Source: Marinomonas flavescens (GTDB taxonomy: Bacteria > Pseudomonadota > Gammaproteobacteria > Pseudomonadales > Marinomonadaceae). From it: a DNA stretch of 64,000 nucleotides. Positions 57,339-64,000 of the stretch are shown in pieces. The stretch is taken from assembly GCF_004352835.1 (NCBI RefSeq), contig NZ_SJSB01000004.1, forward strand, positions 236,067 through 300,066. The letters run 5' to 3'. Within the stretch, counting starts at the first letter, position 1. Each line of letters opens with the position of its first letter. Position numbers and translations under genes: made by a program. A model generated the notes under the pieces. The model searched no databases, had not been told where the DNA came from, and was given only the letters and a program-made list of their open reading frames with translations.

Positions 57339-57881
57339 TTGTTTACTGCTACACAGCTGATTGATGCGTTTGACGCCTGCTTTCTTTCCAGTTACCACAC
57401 CAAATTAATTGGCGATGCGGATGAGCCGCTTTACGTACCCTCAAAGGATGTAAATACCCCCGCTTTTCTATATTTTCGATTTGATTACCCTTCCAGTGCA
57501 TTGCATGAAATTAGTCATTGGTGCCTTGCGGGGAAGCAGCGTCGTCAACTTGAAGATTATGGCTACTGGTATGAGACCGACTCGCGTTCGCTGGAGCAGC
57601 AAAAGCTGTTTGAGCGCGTAGAAGTTAAACCTCAGGCAATTGAATGTATTTTTCACTGGGCGGCTAATCTGTCTTTTCGCGTTAGTGTGGACAATCTTGC
57701 TTTACCCGAATACGACGCAAAACCTTTTCAGCGAGAAGTTTCTCGTCAAGTGGCTGAGTATATTGGCTCTGGCCTACCTGAAAGGGCGCTCACTTTTGCC
57801 AAGTATCTCCATGCCCAGCGCTTACCTGATACCGATTTTAATCACTTTATAAAGAAACAATATGAAAATAATAGCCGATGA
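57339..57881 (+). CDS. epmC: Elongation factor P hydroxylase
   Basis: 180 residues of the EpmC (YfcM) type: the metal site HEISHWCLAG, EDYGYWYETDSRS, and KPQAIECIFHWAAN. EpmC hydroxylates the beta-lysyl-lysine of EF-P after EpmA and EpmB have acted. Neither efp nor epmAB is in this window, though the EF-P-like efpL is at 3.2 kb. The start is TTG at 57339 behind GGGG. It overlaps pdxB by 20 bases. Confidence 0.92.
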   Translation: MFTATQLIDAFDACFLSSYHTKLIGDADEPLYVPSKDVNTPAFLYFRFDYPSSALHEISHWCLAGKQRRQLEDYGYWYETDSRSLEQQKLFERVEVKPQAIECIFHWAANLSFRVSVDNLALPEYDAKPFQREVSRQVAEYIGSGLPERALTFAKYLHAQRLPDTDFNHFIKKQYENNSR

Positions 57882-59010
57882 AAATATGCCCAATGTGGCA
57901 AAACTTTTTTCTTCTTTTGCTGGTGTCGAATTGGTGAATGGCAGGACACTGACTAATGCTCAAGTGAAAGACGCTGATGCGCTGCTGGTGCGTTCAGTTA
58001 CTAAGGTAAATCAAGCGCTATTGGAAGGCAGCTCCGTACGGTTTGTGGGCAGTGCTACGATTGGTGTTGATCATATCGATACAGACTATCTTGCGCGTCA
58101 AAATATCGCCTTTACCAGTGCGCCTGGTTGTAATGCAGAAGCGGTAGCAGATTATGTATTTAGTGCGCTTGGGTATTTGTCCCTGAGCAAAGAGCTTACT
58201 TGGTTAAATAAAAAAATTGGTGTGATCGGTTACGGCAACGTTGGCAAAATTGTTTATGATCGATTTGTCGCGTTAGGGTGCAATGTGTGTGTTTATGATC
58301 CATTCAAGCAGGCCGCTGCAATGGACTTAGAAAACTCACAGACTAACTTTGTTTCGTTAGAGGCCGTATTAAGTTGTGAGGTTGTTTCTTTGCACGCTCC
58401 ATTAACTAAAACAGGAGCGCATCCAACAGAAGGTATGATTAACGCGAGTTTATTGGCGCGTGTGTGTGCAGGAACGACTATAGTCAGTGCGGGGCGGGGC
58501 GGTGTCATTGATGAGCAAGCGCTGAAAGATCTTCATACAAGACTGAATGGCAATCTTAATTTGGTACTCGACGTATGGCACGGTGAGCCTATTATCGATT
58601 TAGCTACATTAGCGATTGTTGATATTGCGACACCGCATATTGCGGGTTACAGTAAGCAAGGGCGCGAAAAGGGTACTTGGATGGTTTATAAGGCTTTTTG
58701 TGAGCATTTCGGCTTTACTGAATACCTTAGCCTTAACGATGCGGTTACAGATGGGCGAATACGATCCATCAATATAAAAGAAGATCTGATAACCGAAGAG
58801 TTGCTGGCTCGCTCGATGCATGCCATTTATGATGTTGCTAGGGACGACGCTAGGCTGCGTGGTAAATTTCGTGGTAATGCGGATCAGTCAACATTTGACT
58901 GGCTTAGAAAACATTATGTCGAAAGAGATGAGTTTAATACTTGTGTTATTCTTAACGATGGGCAAGCTGCAATTAAAACACTGCAAGCCATTGGCTTTAA
59001 AGTGAAATAA
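57862..59010 (+). CDS. pdxB: 4-phosphoerythronate dehydrogenase
   Basis: 382 residues, PdxB length. The N-terminal substrate domain starts MKIIADENMPNVAKLFSSFAGVELVNGRTL, the NAD fold has GVIGYGNVGKIVYDRF, and catalytic Arg, Glu and His are in the SAGRGGVID, DVWHGEP and IATPHIAGYSKQGR blocks. The last 90 residues are the PdxB dimerisation domain. It acts in the DXP-dependent vitamin B6 pathway. It overlaps the end of epmC and is probably co-translated. Confidence 0.95.
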   Translation: MKIIADENMPNVAKLFSSFAGVELVNGRTLTNAQVKDADALLVRSVTKVNQALLEGSSVRFVGSATIGVDHIDTDYLARQNIAFTSAPGCNAEAVADYVFSALGYLSLSKELTWLNKKIGVIGYGNVGKIVYDRFVALGCNVCVYDPFKQAAAMDLENSQTNFVSLEAVLSCEVVSLHAPLTKTGAHPTEGMINASLLARVCAGTTIVSAGRGGVIDEQALKDLHTRLNGNLNLVLDVWHGEPIIDLATLAIVDIATPHIAGYSKQGREKGTWMVYKAFCEHFGFTEYLSLNDAVTDGRIRSINIKEDLITEELLARSMHAIYDVARDDARLRGKFRGNADQSTFDWLRKHYVERDEFNTCVILNDGQAAIKTLQAIGFKVK

Positions 59011-59037
59011 TAATTTTAACAAAAAAATGGGCTGCTG

Positions 59038-59760
59038 ATGGCTGGCGTTATACAGGTTGACTTAGGTGATCTAGATGTACCGATTGGTACGATCGTTCAA
59101 TTGGAATTTATTACGCCTCCAGCAAGACATATGGTGAAAGTGCTTGGGGCAATTCCTGGGCGATCTTTGATTGTCTCTTGTCCGACATCTAAAGGGCGTA
59201 AAATATTTGTACGTGAAGGGCAGGCGGTCAATGTTAGATTGATGCTCGGCACGGCGGTATGTGCTTTTTCTAGTCGTGTTGCTAAAAGCTATCTTGAGCC
59301 AGCGGCGCATCTTCATTTATCTTATCCTGCCTATGTGGAAACATCTGTTGTTCGAGAAACGGTTCGCGTAGAAACAAGGCTTATTTGTAGTCTTGAGCCG
59401 AATCAGTCCCTGAATACAATCCCCGAGGCCACTTCTGGGATTATTGTTGATATGAGTGCGGGCGGCGCTAAGTTGATTTCTAAAGAGGATTTTGGTGCCG
59501 TAAAGCAAAAAATGCGATTAGCAATGAATGTAGAAATTAGCGGTTACAATCACTTTTTTAAGATTAGTTGTGAAATTCGCTCACAGGAAATTCAGATGCT
59601 CGAGCAATTGCAAGCAACCCTTGTCGACAATGATTTCTTATCGAGAATGGACTCAGAATATTTCTATGTTTATGGGCTTAGGTTTGAGGATCTAAATAAA
59701 GAAATTGTCATTCCATTAACGGCCTTTATTTTAGAGAATCACAAGAAAAAAGCTCGTTAA
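59038..59760 (+). CDS. PilZ domain protein (YcgR-like flagellar brake type)
   Basis: 240 residues. An N-terminal YcgR-like domain (about 1-95, with PIGTIVQLEFITP) precedes a C-terminal PilZ domain. The cyclic di-GMP motifs are visible as RETVRVETR (an RxxxR variant) and DMSAGGAKL (D-x-S-x-x-G). In YcgR such proteins slow the flagellar motor when cyclic di-GMP is high. No flagellar genes lie here. It follows pdxB by 27 bases and ends at a terminator. Confidence 0.88.
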   Translation: MAGVIQVDLGDLDVPIGTIVQLEFITPPARHMVKVLGAIPGRSLIVSCPTSKGRKIFVREGQAVNVRLMLGTAVCAFSSRVAKSYLEPAAHLHLSYPAYVETSVVRETVRVETRLICSLEPNQSLNTIPEATSGIIVDMSAGGAKLISKEDFGAVKQKMRLAMNVEISGYNHFFKISCEIRSQEIQMLEQLQATLVDNDFLSRMDSEYFYVYGLRFEDLNKEIVIPLTAFILENHKKKAR

Positions 59761-59809
59761 GCTTTTTCTAAGGCATATTTTTCGCCAAAACCGCCATTTA
59801 TATATGCGT

Positions 59810-59839
59810 AAAAAAACCAGCTAGTTAGCTGGTTTTTTT
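59810..59839. terminator. Bidirectional terminator between the PilZ gene and htpX
   Basis: AACCAGCT / AGCTGGTT stem with a four-base loop and A/T runs on both sides. Confidence 0.9.
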
Positions 59840-59876
59840 GTGGTTCGACAAATGTACTTGGCTATATAGTTAACGC

Positions 59877-60761
59877 TTACAGTGCCTGTAGGGCTTGAAT
59901 GCGCTTTTCAATGGGTGGGTGACTTGAGAACAATTCACCTAACGTTGGCTTCTTGCCTCTGTTAATGCCGAAGGCCATCATGGAATCAGGCATATGACTT
60001 TCTTCATGTTCTTGCTGCAATCTTGCCAGCGCAGCAATCATTGCGCCCTTGCCAGCAAACTTAGCGCCGGCTTCGTCTGCTCTAAATTCACGAAAACGTG
60101 AGAACCACATGACAATCACTGAGGCTAGAATGCCAAAGATGATTTCAAAAATAAATGTGGCAATGTAATAACCCCATCCGACAGATCCTTCATCATCATT
60201 TTTGCGTAGGAATTGATCAACCGCGTAGGCAGCGATACGAGCAAAGAACATAACGAAGGTGTTTACTACGCCTTGTATTAGACTCAGGGTTATCATATCG
60301 CCATTGGCTACATGGCCTATTTCATGAGCCATTACTGCTTTGATCTCGTCGGGTGGGAAGCGATCCATCATGCCGCTAGAAACGGCAACGAGCGCATCGT
60401 TTTTATTCCAGCCTGTCGCGAACGCATTGGCATCATGAGAAGGGAAGATAGCGACTTCAGGTGTTTTAATTCCAGCTTCACGTGCAAGTTCAGTGACTGT
60501 GTTAATCAGCCAAACTTCTTTGTGATTGCTAGGTTGCTTGATAATGACAGCGCCAGTGCCGCGCTTAGCCATGAACTTGGAAAGTAGCAGTGAAATGATG
60601 CTGCCAGTAAAACCAAAGACACCACAAAAAATGAGCAAGGAAGAGAAGTCCAGCCCATTACTTGTCATATAGCCGTTTACGCCTAATAGGCTGAGAATAA
60701 TCCCCGCAACCACCATAACGGCGATGTTGGTCAACAAAAATAGAATGATGCGCATACTCAT
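59877..60761 (-). CDS. htpX: Membrane zinc metalloprotease HtpX
   Basis: 294 residues, M48B family. Two N-terminal membrane segments (about 5-24 and 38-60) lead to a cytosolic face with the zinc motif [13 protein letters not shown], then two more membrane segments (about 155-175 and 195-215) and the third-ligand helix [17 protein letters not shown]. It ends [13 protein letters not shown]. HtpX cleaves misfolded inner-membrane proteins and is controlled by envelope stress (Cpx) in E. coli. It is a lone gene. Confidence 0.96.
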   Translation of the reverse strand: MSMRIILFLLTNIAVMVVAGIILSLLGVNGYMTSNGLDFSSLLIFCGVFGFTGSIISLLLSKFMAKRGTGAVIIKQPSNHKEVWLINTVTELAREAGIKTPEVAIFPSHDANAFATGWNKNDALVAVSSGMMDRFPPDEIKAVMAHEIGHVANGDMITLSLIQGVVNTFVMFFARIAAYAVDQFLRKNDDEGSVGWGYYIATFIFEIIFGILASVIVMWFSRFREFRADEAGAKFAGKGAMIAALARLQQEHEESHMPDSMMAFGINRGKKPTLGELFSSHPPIEKRIQALQAL

Positions 60762-60821
60762 GCTCCTAGAAATACAGTTAGGAGCATGATAGGGGCATAA
60801 AGTTCAATTACAAGCGGCGTG

Positions 60822-62039
60822 TTAGCGTTTTCTTAATCGTCCTAGGAAGGCGTCAAAGCGCTCCATAGCAGGTGTCAAGTCTTCAGCGTGGGGCAGAAAG
60901 ACAAAGCGCACATGGTCGGGTGTAGGCCAATTAAAACCAGTGCCTTGAACAATGAGTACTTTTTCTTCTTGTAAGAAGCGTAATACTAGATCCATATCGT
61001 CTGTTATTTTATACATACTAGGATCGAGTTTAGGGAAAAGGTACAGCGCGCCTTCGGGTTTATGGCAACTTACGCCGGGAATAGCGTCGAGCGCCTCCCA
61101 AGCCACCGCGCGCTGTTCATAGAAGCGCCCGCCAGGGATGATTAGGTCGTTAATGCTTTGGTAGCCACCAAGAGCGGTTTGAACGGCGTGTTGGGCAGGC
61201 ACATTCGCACACAGACGCATGGAGCTAAGAATGTCTAACCCATCAATATAATCACTGATGCCACTTTTATCCCCTGTTATTGCCATCCAGCCCGAACGAA
61301 AACCAGCCGTGCGATAGACTTTAGATAATCCACCAAAAGTAACGCAAGGCATACGACCTTCTGTGAGCGTGCTTGTAGGGATGTGTTGCGCGCCGTCATA
61401 AAGGATTTTGTCGTAAATCTCATCAGAGAAAATCAGCAGTTTGTGCTCTTCGGCAATATCAATGATGGCGTCCAAAATGCCTCTTTCGTACACGGCACCG
61501 GTTGGGTTGTTTGGATTTATAATGACAATGGCTTTAGTTTTATTTGATATTTTCGAGCGAATATCCTGTATATCTGGTTGCCACCCAGCACCTTCATCAC
61601 AATGGTAGTGTTTTACGTATCCGCCAGATAATGTGGCAGCAGCGGTCCATAATGGGTAATCAGGAGCGGGTATAAGTATTTCATCACCGTCATTTAATAA
61701 TGCTTGCATGGCCATAACAATAAGTTCGCTAACACCATTCCCCATCCAGACACTGTTCACATCGGCTGATTTCACGCCGAGGGCTTGGTATTTTTGCATG
61801 ACGGCTTTTCTAGCAGAATAAAGTCCTTTTGATTCGCAGTAGCCTTGTGCTGTAGGTAAGTTGCGAATAACGTCGACTAAAATCTCATCGGGCGCTTCGA
61901 AACCGAACGTTGCAGGGTTGCCGATATTGAGTTTAAGTATGCGTTGGCCTTCTTCTTCCATGCGCATGGCTTCTTTTAAAACAGGCCCGCGAATTTCATA
62001 GCAGATGTTTGCCAATTTATTGGATTTGCGAATTTGCAC
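60822..62039 (-). CDS. alaA: PLP-dependent aminotransferase, AlaA type
   Basis: 405 residues, class I/II aminotransferase fold I. The pattern is that of Ala[45 protein letters not shown], and the PLP lysine in [18 protein letters not shown]. AlaA makes alanine from pyruvate with glutamate. The start is GTG at 62039 behind AAGGAA. It is divergent from msrB with its first codons in the msrB leader. Confidence 0.94.
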   Translation of the reverse strand: MQIRKSNKLANICYEIRGPVLKEAMRMEEEGQRILKLNIGNPATFGFEAPDEILVDVIRNLPTAQGYCESKGLYSARKAVMQKYQALGVKSADVNSVWMGNGVSELIVMAMQALLNDGDEILIPAPDYPLWTAAATLSGGYVKHYHCDEGAGWQPDIQDIRSKISNKTKAIVIINPNNPTGAVYERGILDAIIDIAEEHKLLIFSDEIYDKILYDGAQHIPTSTLTEGRMPCVTFGGLSKVYRTAGFRSGWMAITGDKSGISDYIDGLDILSSMRLCANVPAQHAVQTALGGYQSINDLIIPGGRFYEQRAVAWEALDAIPGVSCHKPEGALYLFPKLDPSMYKITDDMDLVLRFLQEEKVLIVQGTGFNWPTPDHVRFVFLPHAEDLTPAMERFDAFLGRLRKR

Positions 62040-62109
62040 TGGATTTCCTTGTTATAACAGGGGGGTAGGCGAATATACTAACTCTACACCTTACTTTGGA
62101 GCATTCAAG

Positions 62110-62523
62110 ATGAGTGATAAAGATAGTAATAAAAAAGTCATTAAGTCTGAAGATGAATGGCGTGAAGAGCTTCCAGAGGAAGTTTTTAATATTGTTAGAT
62201 TAAAAGGGACAGAGCGTCCCCATACCGGTAAGTACGATAAGTTCTATGAACCCGGGGAATATCGTTGTCGTTGTTGTGGTAGCTTGTTGTTTGATTCGGG
62301 CGAAAAATTTAATGCAAGTTGTGGTTGGCCAAGCTTTTCAAGTGGTCATTTGGAAAATATCGAAGAGCGTAGTGATAATTCTTGGCGAATGCAGAGAACA
62401 GAAGTTGTTTGTGCGACATGTGATGCACACCTAGGGCATGTTTTCGAGGATGGCCCGCCACCGACAGGGTTGCGTTACTGCATTAACTCTGCGTCTTTAC
62501 TCTTTAAAGAAGAGGAAAGTTAA
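62110..62523 (+). CDS. msrB: Peptide methionine (R)-S-oxide reductase
   Basis: 137 residues. Two zinc cysteine pairs ([15 protein letters not shown]) and the catalytic Cys in [11 protein letters not shown] are all present, with the CGWPSF substrate motif. MsrB reduces methionine-R-sulfoxide in proteins, using thioredoxin. ATG at 62110 was chosen: GGAG is eight bases upstream, whereas the longer frame to 62005 overlaps alaA and lacks homology. Confidence 0.95.
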   Translation: MSDKDSNKKVIKSEDEWREELPEEVFNIVRLKGTERPHTGKYDKFYEPGEYRCRCCGSLLFDSGEKFNASCGWPSFSSGHLENIEERSDNSWRMQRTEVVCATCDAHLGHVFEDGPPPTGLRYCINSASLLFKEEES

Positions 62524-62552
62524 ACATCGGAGTGAAATATGGTTGTATATAA

Positions 62553-62583
62553 GAAGGCGCTCATGATGAGCGCCTTTTTTTTA
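62553..62583 (+). terminator. Rho-independent terminator of msrB
   Basis: AAGGCGCTCAT / ATGAGCGCCTT is a perfect 11-base stem followed by eight Ts; it lies between the convergent msrB and yajG-like genes. Confidence 0.93.
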
Positions 62584-62591
62584 TCTAAAAA

Positions 62592-63164
62592 CTACTTTTT
62601 AAGCAGCGCTATAATATTTTGATCATTTAGCAGGCGGTTAACTGTTTTGCTGGCTAACTCGTTCATGTCATTTTGAACGGCGCTTTGATAAGGAAGGGTG
62701 CCGTATTGCTCCACTTTCTGAGAACCAAAGTTTGCTTTATAGGTTTGTCCTTTAGCATTTACCGTAGCGGTTAATTGAAAATTAAGTGTGGCCGTTGTTT
62801 TGATGCTCTTTGCTTGTGTTGTATAGCTCATCTTTGTAATGACAACATTAATCTCGGCTGGTGGATAAACACCTTGATCTGGTGTGAAGCCTAATTGCGT
62901 TAATCCATTGATAATACTTTTATTGACGCTTTCTTTGACATCGTTAGTGGTGAATATATCTGCTCGCTCATTTAATCCGGTTTTGATAGCACCTATATGA
63001 TTACCTAATTGCGTGCTGGTGGTGACTTTGATTGCTCTGTCATTTTGTAAGTGAGCTTCCTTTACTGATGCCGTTGGTTCGATTTGAATGTAGTGTGTTG
63101 TTGTACAACCAGCGAGCAAAACAGTTGCGAAGGATAAAGGTAATAAAAGGCGAACTTTAAACAT
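62592..63164 (-). CDS. YajG-family lipoprotein
   Basis: 190 residues. A lipoprotein signal peptide ends in the lipobox VLLAGC, giving lipidated Cys at about position 19. Downstream lies the YajG pattern: VKVTTS-like AIKVTTSTQLGNHIGAIKTGLNERADIFT, VNKSIINGLTQLGF, and KMSYTTQAKSIKTTATLNFQLT. It would be an outer-membrane-anchored periplasmic protein of unknown role. ATG at 63164 was preferred over a longer frame: GGAG is seven bases upstream and it puts the signal peptide at the start. Confidence 0.85.
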   Translation of the reverse strand: MFKVRLLLPLSFATVLLAGCTTTHYIQIEPTASVKEAHLQNDRAIKVTTSTQLGNHIGAIKTGLNERADIFTTNDVKESVNKSIINGLTQLGFTPDQGVYPPAEINVVITKMSYTTQAKSIKTTATLNFQLTATVNAKGQTYKANFGSQKVEQYGTLPYQSAVQNDMNELASKTVNRLLNDQNIIALLKK

Positions 63165-63242
63165 AAGTGGCTCCAAATTAGACAATGTCTTTGTAAAACA
63201 AGTTGTTGTTAGCTTAACTTAACAGATAAATTAAAAAAACTG

Positions 63243-63270
63243 TTGATTTTCAGAATAGTAACAGTAATAT
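63243..63270 (+). promoter_or_regulatory. Promoter of the tRNA-Glu/tRNA-Gly array
   Basis: TTGATT, 16 bases, then TAATAT, followed by the G/C-rich discriminator ACGCACCCGC typical of stringently controlled stable-RNA promoters; 33 bases before the first tRNA. Confidence 0.6.
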
Positions 63271-63303
63271 ACGCACCCGCTCACACAGCAAGTTTAAAAC
63301 GTT

Positions 63304-63379
63304 GTCCCGTTCGTCTAGAGGCCTAGGACACCGCCCTTTCACGGCGGTAACAGGGGTTCGAACCCCCTACGGGACGCCA
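63304..63379 (+). tRNA. tRNA-Glu (anticodon TTC), copy 1
   Basis: 76 bases including an encoded CCA. GTCCCGT pairs with ACGGGAC, discriminator G. The anticodon arm ACCGCC-CTTTCAC-GGCGGT carries TTC, and the T arm is GGGGTTCGAACCCCC. Confidence 0.97.
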
Positions 63380-63435
63380 TCCTTTCAAACGGACGGTTAG
63401 TTTACTTTGAAAAGCTTGATTGTGAAAAGTGTTTT

Positions 63436-63510
63436 GCGGGAATAGCTCAGTGGTAGAGCACAACCTTGCCAAGGTTGGGGTCGCGAGTTCGAGCCTCGTT
63501 TCCCGCTCCA
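63436..63510 (+). tRNA. tRNA-Gly (anticodon GCC), copy 1
   Basis: 75 bases with encoded CCA. GCGGGAA pairs with TTCCCGC. The anticodon arm AACCT-TGCCAAG region carries GCC, the D arm has AGCTCAGTGGTAGAGC and the T arm GAGTTCGAGCCTC. Confidence 0.96.
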
Positions 63511-63580
63511 TCTTCTTAATAGAGGATGTGACTGACAAAGTGTCATGGTAAATAGTTATAGCACTAAAAAAGCTAATTGT

Positions 63581-63656
63581 GTCCCGTTCGTCTAGAGGCC
63601 TAGGACACCGCCCTTTCACGGCGGTAACAGGGGTTCGAACCCCCTACGGGACGCCA
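63581..63656 (+). tRNA. tRNA-Glu (anticodon TTC), copy 2
   Basis: Identical to the tRNA-Glu at 63304, with encoded CCA. It is followed by the 100-base spacer that begins ACTTTCTCTTTTTG. Confidence 0.97.
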
Positions 63657-63756
63657 CTTTCTCTTTTTGTTTATAAAGAGAAGTGCATTGAAACGTGAAG
63701 TTAAGCAATGCTGTCATTCACTGCTTTATGCGAATAAAGAGTAGGGTGTACATAAT

Positions 63757-63831
63757 GCGGGAATAGCTCAGTGGTAGAGCACAACCTTGCCAAGGTTGGG
63801 GTCGCGAGTTCGAGCCTCGTTTCCCGCTCCA
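63757..63831 (+). tRNA. tRNA-Gly (anticodon GCC), copy 2
   Basis: Identical to the tRNA-Gly at 63436, including the encoded CCA. Confidence 0.96.
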
Positions 63832-63901
63832 TCTTCTTAATAGACGATGTGACTGACAAAGTGTCATGGTAAATAGTTGTAGCACTAAAAAAGCTAATTG
63901 T

Positions 63902-63977
63902 GTCCCGTTCGTCTAGAGGCCTAGGACACCGCCCTTTCACGGCGGTAACAGGGGTTCGAACCCCCTACGGGACGCCA
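63902..63977 (+). tRNA. tRNA-Glu (anticodon TTC), copy 3
   Basis: Identical to the other two tRNA-Glu genes, with encoded CCA. The array runs on towards the window edge. Confidence 0.97.
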
Positions 63978-64000
63978 CTTTCTCTTTTTGTTTATAAAGA

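Larger units (their letters stand above)
63581..64000. repeat. Tandem 321-bp tRNA-Glu/tRNA-Gly duplication (cut by window edge)
   Basis: tRNA-Glu recurs at 63581 and 63902, and tRNA-Gly at 63436 and 63757, both exactly 321 bases apart. The spacers after the two Gly copies differ at only two positions, and the sequence after the third Glu repeats that after the second. The unit continues past the right edge. Confidence 0.93.

Noticed and set aside
63323..63940. Minus-strand open frames across the tRNA array (METRLELATPTLARLCS)
   Set aside because: They are antisense translations of the tRNA genes, a common false call, and repeat exactly with the tRNA unit.

Overview
The window looks like chromosomal DNA of a marine gammaproteobacterium of the Oceanospirillales, most like Marinomonas. 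That assignment is an inference from protein resemblance and gene order (comEC-exbB-exbD-lpxK-trm112-ptp-murB beside rne, EF-P-like EfpL, EpmC, YaeQ, RraA, PhoX), not from a marker search. Nearly all of it is ordinary housekeeping DNA with tightly packed genes, ATG/GTG/TTG starts with visible ribosome binding sites, and hairpin terminators at convergent gene ends. No prophage, insertion sequence, CRISPR array or recognisable defence island was seen.

Layout. 1-6.6 kb: start of aconitase (acnA), rraA, an unknown DnaQ-fold-like protein divergent from an M14 carboxypeptidase plus MazG-like pair, efpL, yaeQ, a dienelactone hydrolase and a tRNA-queuosine mannosyltransferase-like glycosyltransferase. 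6.7-10.4 kb: a YnjBCD-type ABC importer. 10.6-15.1 kb: an aspartoacylase-like protein, a UvrD/Rep-type helicase and a 2-oxoglutarate/Fe(II) oxygenase. 15.1-20.2 kb (minus strand): an SDR, a YafJ-like glutamine amidotransferase, a chemotaxis receptor, hisI and a two-domain QueD-like protein. 20.4-28.1 kb: 4.5S RNA, deaD, pyrC, tRNA-Leu, a DUF599 protein, an O-methyltransferase and htpG. 28.4-40.3 kb: DUF2062, then a compact envelope operon comEC-exbB-exbD-lpxK-trm112-ptp-murB-murI, convergent with rne (which carries a 21-copy repeat), and rluC. 40.5-45 kb: a DASS transporter, phoX with tandem Pho boxes, and a CLCA_X-type metalloprotease-like protein. 45-47.9 kb: an SOS cassette (unknown gene, consensus LexA box, umuDC) bracketed by two diverged copies of a LexA-box plus lysR-3'-end segment. 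47.9-51 kb: a LysR/TSUP exporter pair and ada. 51-57.2 kb: glycine metabolism, with glyA-gcvH-gcvP on the minus strand divergent from gcvT across a region holding two matching palindromes. 57.3-63.2 kb: epmC, pdxB, a PilZ protein, htpX, alaA, msrB and a yajG-like lipoprotein. 63.3-64 kb: a tRNA-Glu/tRNA-Gly array in tandem duplication that runs off the right edge.

The most interesting points are: (i) the SOS cassette and its flanking diverged direct repeats with LexA boxes that sit at gene ends; (ii) the ComEC protein without the usual metallo-beta-lactamase active site; (iii) paired GTTTCC-N4-GGAAAC palindromes between glyA and gcvT, with a terminator inside the glyA-gcvHP operon; (iv) tandem PhoB sites in front of phoX; (v) the RNase E repeat tract; (vi) a DnaQ-like protein that seems to have lost its first catalytic acids; and (vii) loss of kdsB from a conserved lipid A/murein operon. 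None of these is a clearly new multi-gene system. The SOS cassette with its unknown gene is the best candidate for something undescribed.
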